Shown here: piece by piece, positions 60,969-64,000 of the stretch
Numbering within the stretch: the first letter of the stretch is position 1
Layout of the letters: each line of letters starts with the position of its first letter
From: Populus alba
Taxonomy: Eukaryota; Streptophyta; Magnoliopsida; Malpighiales; Salicaceae
DNA: 64,000 nucleotides
Direction: 5' to 3'
NCBI RefSeq assembly: GCF_005239225.2
Contig: NC_133296.1
Span: 2,418,001 to 2,482,000 of the forward strand
The notes under the pieces: model-generated
Database searches by the model: none
Told to the model about the DNA's origin: nothing
The model's input: only the letters and a program-made list of their open reading frames with translations
Made by a program: the position numbers and the translations under genes

Positions 60969-62413
60969 ATGTTTATAATTTGAACCCACTAATCAAAACG
61001 GATAGAATCCATTTTTCTTAAAGCAACTTTGTTTGCTTTTGAAAATCTTTGATGACAACTTTGTCTCGAGAAATCATTTGGCTTTTTTCTCTTTTAATAA
61101 TTCATTAGATATTCGCATATGAATTTTATTTCATTAGATATTCGCATTGTTAATCAAAATTTATTATTAAAAAAAAACAATTGTAACAAAATACATAATC
61201 TAATATATATGTGGGCAAAACCAAAAATTAACAATTAAAGATATATTTAGTTCTTTGTTTTTTTTTTCCTTCATCCTTCTTGGATGTTGGGAATTCTATG
61301 TTTTTTTTTTGTTTTTTGTTTTAATTTAATCTTTGAGCATTTGATTTATTATAAATTAATATTCATGATGCGCTTTAATTTAATTGATATAAGATTATCA
61401 TTTTCCCGGGTAGCATCTCAACATTTGCTATAATTCATTTTTGGTTATTTTATATAAAAGTTTTCACTTGTTCAACATATGTAAGAAGTACTGTTACCTT
61501 TAGGAAAAAGGCATTCTAAGTTGCAAGCTTACAAGTAATATCTTGTTCAACAAATTCCCGACATTTTTTAACTCTTGATCATTATGTTATTTTATATAAA
61601 AGTTTCACCTGTTCAACAAGTACTCTTGATCATTTTTTAACTCTTTGGACTAAAGAAAAACCAAAGAGAACATGACTTCCATGGCACAATCGATCTGGGG
61701 CCAAGGAAGTTCACCAACTGTTGAATTTTTTTGATAACCTAGTGAGCACTATATTTAACAGGTTATTGGCTGGTGAAGCTTTAATTGCACGATGCTGTGG
61801 AGCAACTTTTTAATAATATAAATTATTAGATTAAAGTCAAGATAAACAATAGTATAATATTCTAATAATTGTAAGCAACTTTTTAGTAGCTGGATTCAAT
61901 TAATCAACTTTGCCCAAAATTCTTACTTTTATTATTTTATTAACATTAAAATAATTGCTGTGATAGTTTCTGTTCTACTGTTTTGTTTGTGTAACAACTA
62001 TAGAAAAAAAAAGTTTATTATGATGGGTGTGGTTGTTATTGTAATTTAAAGTTTTTTTTGAAAAAATATATTAAAATAATTTATATTTTTTATTTTTTAA
62101 AATTTATTTTTAATATCATCATTATAATAAAACAATAAAAAAAATTAATTTTTTTAAAAAATTCAAACTTCACCCCCCTCCATTTCATCACTCTTTCTAA
62201 TTTATAGACGTATCTCCCTAATTCCGCCACTGCTTCTTTTGTTTACCATAAGACTAACACACTCTAAAACACAGCGTCAGCTCCCTTTCAGGCCAAAACA
62301 GCAACCTCAGAACGATCGACTCATCACCATAGTCGGTGTCTCTCTCTTCCACACCTGTAACAAGCAGCCACACTGCCCCATCTCTATCTCTGACCTGCAG
62401 AAACCACTGCTAG
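60969..62413. other. Duplicated RLK/TNL intergenic sequence and TNL C leader
   Basis: From about 61060 it repeats the same block already present at 59950-60212, then follows 5715-6972 to the TIR start, without the TRIM element. The promoter site reads CTCTAAAA at 62272-62279. Confidence 0.6.
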
Positions 62414-62746
62414 ATGCTCATGTCTTCTTCCTCTTCTTCTTCTTCTTTCTCTAGACTTGGATGGCCTTATGATGTGTTTCTAAGTTTTAGAGGTGAAGAT
62501 ACTCGCAAGAATTTTACGGATCATCTTTACACTGCCTTACAAAATGCAGGAATCCATACATTTCGAGATGATAACGAACTTCCTAAAGGAGAAGAAATCT
62601 CCTCACACCTCCTCAAAGCAATTAAAGAGTCCAAGATTTCGATAGTGGTTTTCTCTAAGGGCTATGCTTCCTCCACTTGGTGTCTTGATGAACTTTCAGA
62701 GATTCTTGATTGCAGACAAACAACTAGTTAGATTGTTCTACCAGTT
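62414..62746 (+). pseudogene. TNL fragment C: truncated TIR
   Basis: Opens with the same MLM-serine tract (eight S) and TIR start as TNL A, and includes SSTWCLDEL with its glutamate. Codon CAG (Gln) has become TAG at 62729-62731, giving a 105-aa product that lacks the rest of the TIR fold (IVLPVFYDIDPSDI and beyond). At about 62743-62747 the TNL sequence ends and RLK sequence begins. NB-ARC and LRR parts are absent. Confidence 0.9.
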
Positions 62747-62831
62747 TCAACTTCTCATCCTTCCCTAATCTTCTCGCTCTCAATCTCTCGAACAATTCAC
62801 TCTACGGAACTATTCCACTTGAGATAGGATT
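62743..62831 (+). pseudogene. RLK LRR scrap fused to the TIR fragment
   Basis: About 89 bp match the RLK first-LRR region (RLK3 55436-55523: [10 protein letters not shown]...[14 protein letters not shown]). They sit directly after the broken TIR exon, with AGTTT shared by both parents at the joint. Confidence 0.88.
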
Positions 62832-62832
62832 A

Positions 62833-64000
62833 TGATTAGTATTTAAAAGTGCATATTTATCAAGGTTTTATATCATCATTTTACACTTAAAGTATCAATA
62901 ACTCCTTAACTAAAGTATGTTTTATAATAACAAGTCTAATACTATAAAATGCCCAAATATATGGTAAATGTTCATCTTAAATGCATGCATATCACATAAA
63001 TCAAAGGATTGATTGATGAATTCAACTACTGAAATTTTGAAGATAAAGAAGGGTGAAGCTTAGAAAAGAGACGTTGGTGCAGTCCAAACTGGAACACTGT
63101 TCGGTAATTGGGTCATATCTCGAGTTCTAAATGTCTAAATGATCTCAAATTTTTACACAGATTTTTTAAGACATAGGCCTACAACTTTCATTTGGACATC
63201 AAGATCTAAGAAGGTCGTTTTCAAGTCCAAATTATAGCAACAATGGAGAAGTCCGAATCTGTCCTGCAGGCCGAACACTGTTCAATGTTTGGCCCATATC
63301 TGGAGTTCTAGAAGTCCAAATGACCTCCATTTTTTTTTTTTCTGGAAAGCTAAGACAATTTCCTATAACTTTCATGTTTTCAAGTGGACCCAGTCAGATG
63401 GTAGCATTTTGTTTTATTCAGACAAGAAGATAAGGATTTTCACCAAGTCAAAGGTTGGTCACCCACTCAACAATTAGTCATCAAATCAATAATTCTGAAT
63501 TTTGGCCTATAAAAGGAGGCATTTGCCATGTATTTGAGGGCTTGGTTGTTCAAATCAAGTTCATGCTCTTTATTTCTCTCTTTATATTTTTTTTTGTAAT
63601 TTTTAAGTTTTGCTTTCATTAATATCTTGTTTATGCTTTTCATTTCCTTTCCTTTACTTAGTTAACTTGTATTTTCTTTATGTTCTTGTTTTGTTTATTT
63701 ATGTTTCTCTTCTTCATTATGTTTAGCTAAGTTTATTATGTCAAGGTGAAAAGGTTCCACTAATGGTGTAAGAATAAATATAGTGTAAACTCAATATGGA
63801 TCTTAATGTTTAATATTAACATGTCTTATCTTTTTATCTTACTAATTCTTAATACCTTGCTTGTTAAATGGTTAATCTAGATTTGTGTTGTATAATACTT
63901 GGTACAACAAATGCTTGGCACTCTCATAGCCCAACCGTATGGTATTACCTACACCTGGGCTATGAAAGGAACTTGATTTGTTGTTAACATAGTTAACATC
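62833..64000. mobile_element. Probable LTR retrotransposon start at the right edge
   Basis: The RLK match stops at about 62831 and new sequence starts TGATTAGTAT at 62833. It contains two diverged copies, 181 bp apart (63092 and 63273), of a block with 'gaacactgttc...catatct.gagttcta'. A promoter-like TATAAAAGG follows at 63508-63516. The length, TG start and TATA box suggest an LTR, but the other end is outside the window. Confidence 0.45.

Noticed and set aside
62239..62454. 71-codon frame overlapping the TNL C leader
   Set aside because: It is the untranslated leader read in another frame. Its sequence is conserved as DNA with TNL A and B, not as protein.

Overview
This window is AT-rich plant nuclear DNA. 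It has spliced genes with canonical GT-AG introns, TATA-type promoters, plant retrotransposons and no bacterial-type operons. The TIR-NBS-LRR (TNL) resistance proteins, MIK2-like receptor kinases and repeats look like Salicaceae, most likely Populus. The genus is inferred from family resemblance, not from a search.

The backbone is an interleaved array of three unrelated gene families copied together several times. (1) LRR receptor kinases of the MIK2-like XIIb type, + strand: a wrecked copy (1857-3658), a full-length 1167-aa copy (24063-27753) and a shorter 892-aa copy (55137-57977). (2) TNL immune receptors, + strand, four exons each: intact copies at 6973-10584 and 44079-47686, plus fragments at 13357-15025, 39608-39779 and 62414-62746. 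(3) A small DUF2358 gene predicted to be plastid-targeted, - strand: one complete eight-exon copy (50310-54368, 221 aa) assembled here from exons too short to stand out as reading frames, plus broken copies at 15316-17318 and 34449-34800 and exon-5 remnants downstream of each receptor kinase (4771-4843, about 33719-33774, 59283-59355).

Region by region: 1-549 looks like the end of an LTR. 550-10.6 kb is unit 1 (RLK pseudogene, DUF2358 remnant, a miniature LTR element, TNL A). 10.6-17.3 kb holds a direct-repeat segment, a scrambled TNL fragment interrupted by a TA-flanked insertion, and a broken DUF2358. 17.4-24 kb is intergenic with a MITE-like element and a hAT-type element with 8-bp target duplications. 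24-28.2 kb is the full-length RLK. 28.68-33.70 kb is a very young Ty1/copia element on the - strand with two LTRs, primer-binding site, polypurine tract and 5-bp target duplication. 34-36 kb is a partial DUF2358. 36-44 kb is repeat-rich intergenic DNA. 44-47.7 kb is TNL B. 50.3-58 kb is the intact DUF2358 gene divergent from RLK3. 58-64 kb repeats the unit-1 layout but carries a copia RNase H/LTR fragment and ends in a TIR fragment fused to RLK sequence and then to an LTR-like element at the window edge.

Functionally, the window puts predicted cell-surface receptors (MIK2-like) beside intracellular immune receptors (TNL with TIR, NB-ARC, LRR and C-JID domains), a birth-and-death cluster typical of plant immunity loci. 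The DUF2358 gene appears to be a passenger whose intron 5 was copied repeatedly. I see no tRNA, rRNA or CRISPR structures, and no clearly new biochemical system. The most notable signals are the three-family co-amplification, the TIR/RLK fusion junction, an unusual MHD motif shared by both TNLs, and the cryptic intact DUF2358 gene.
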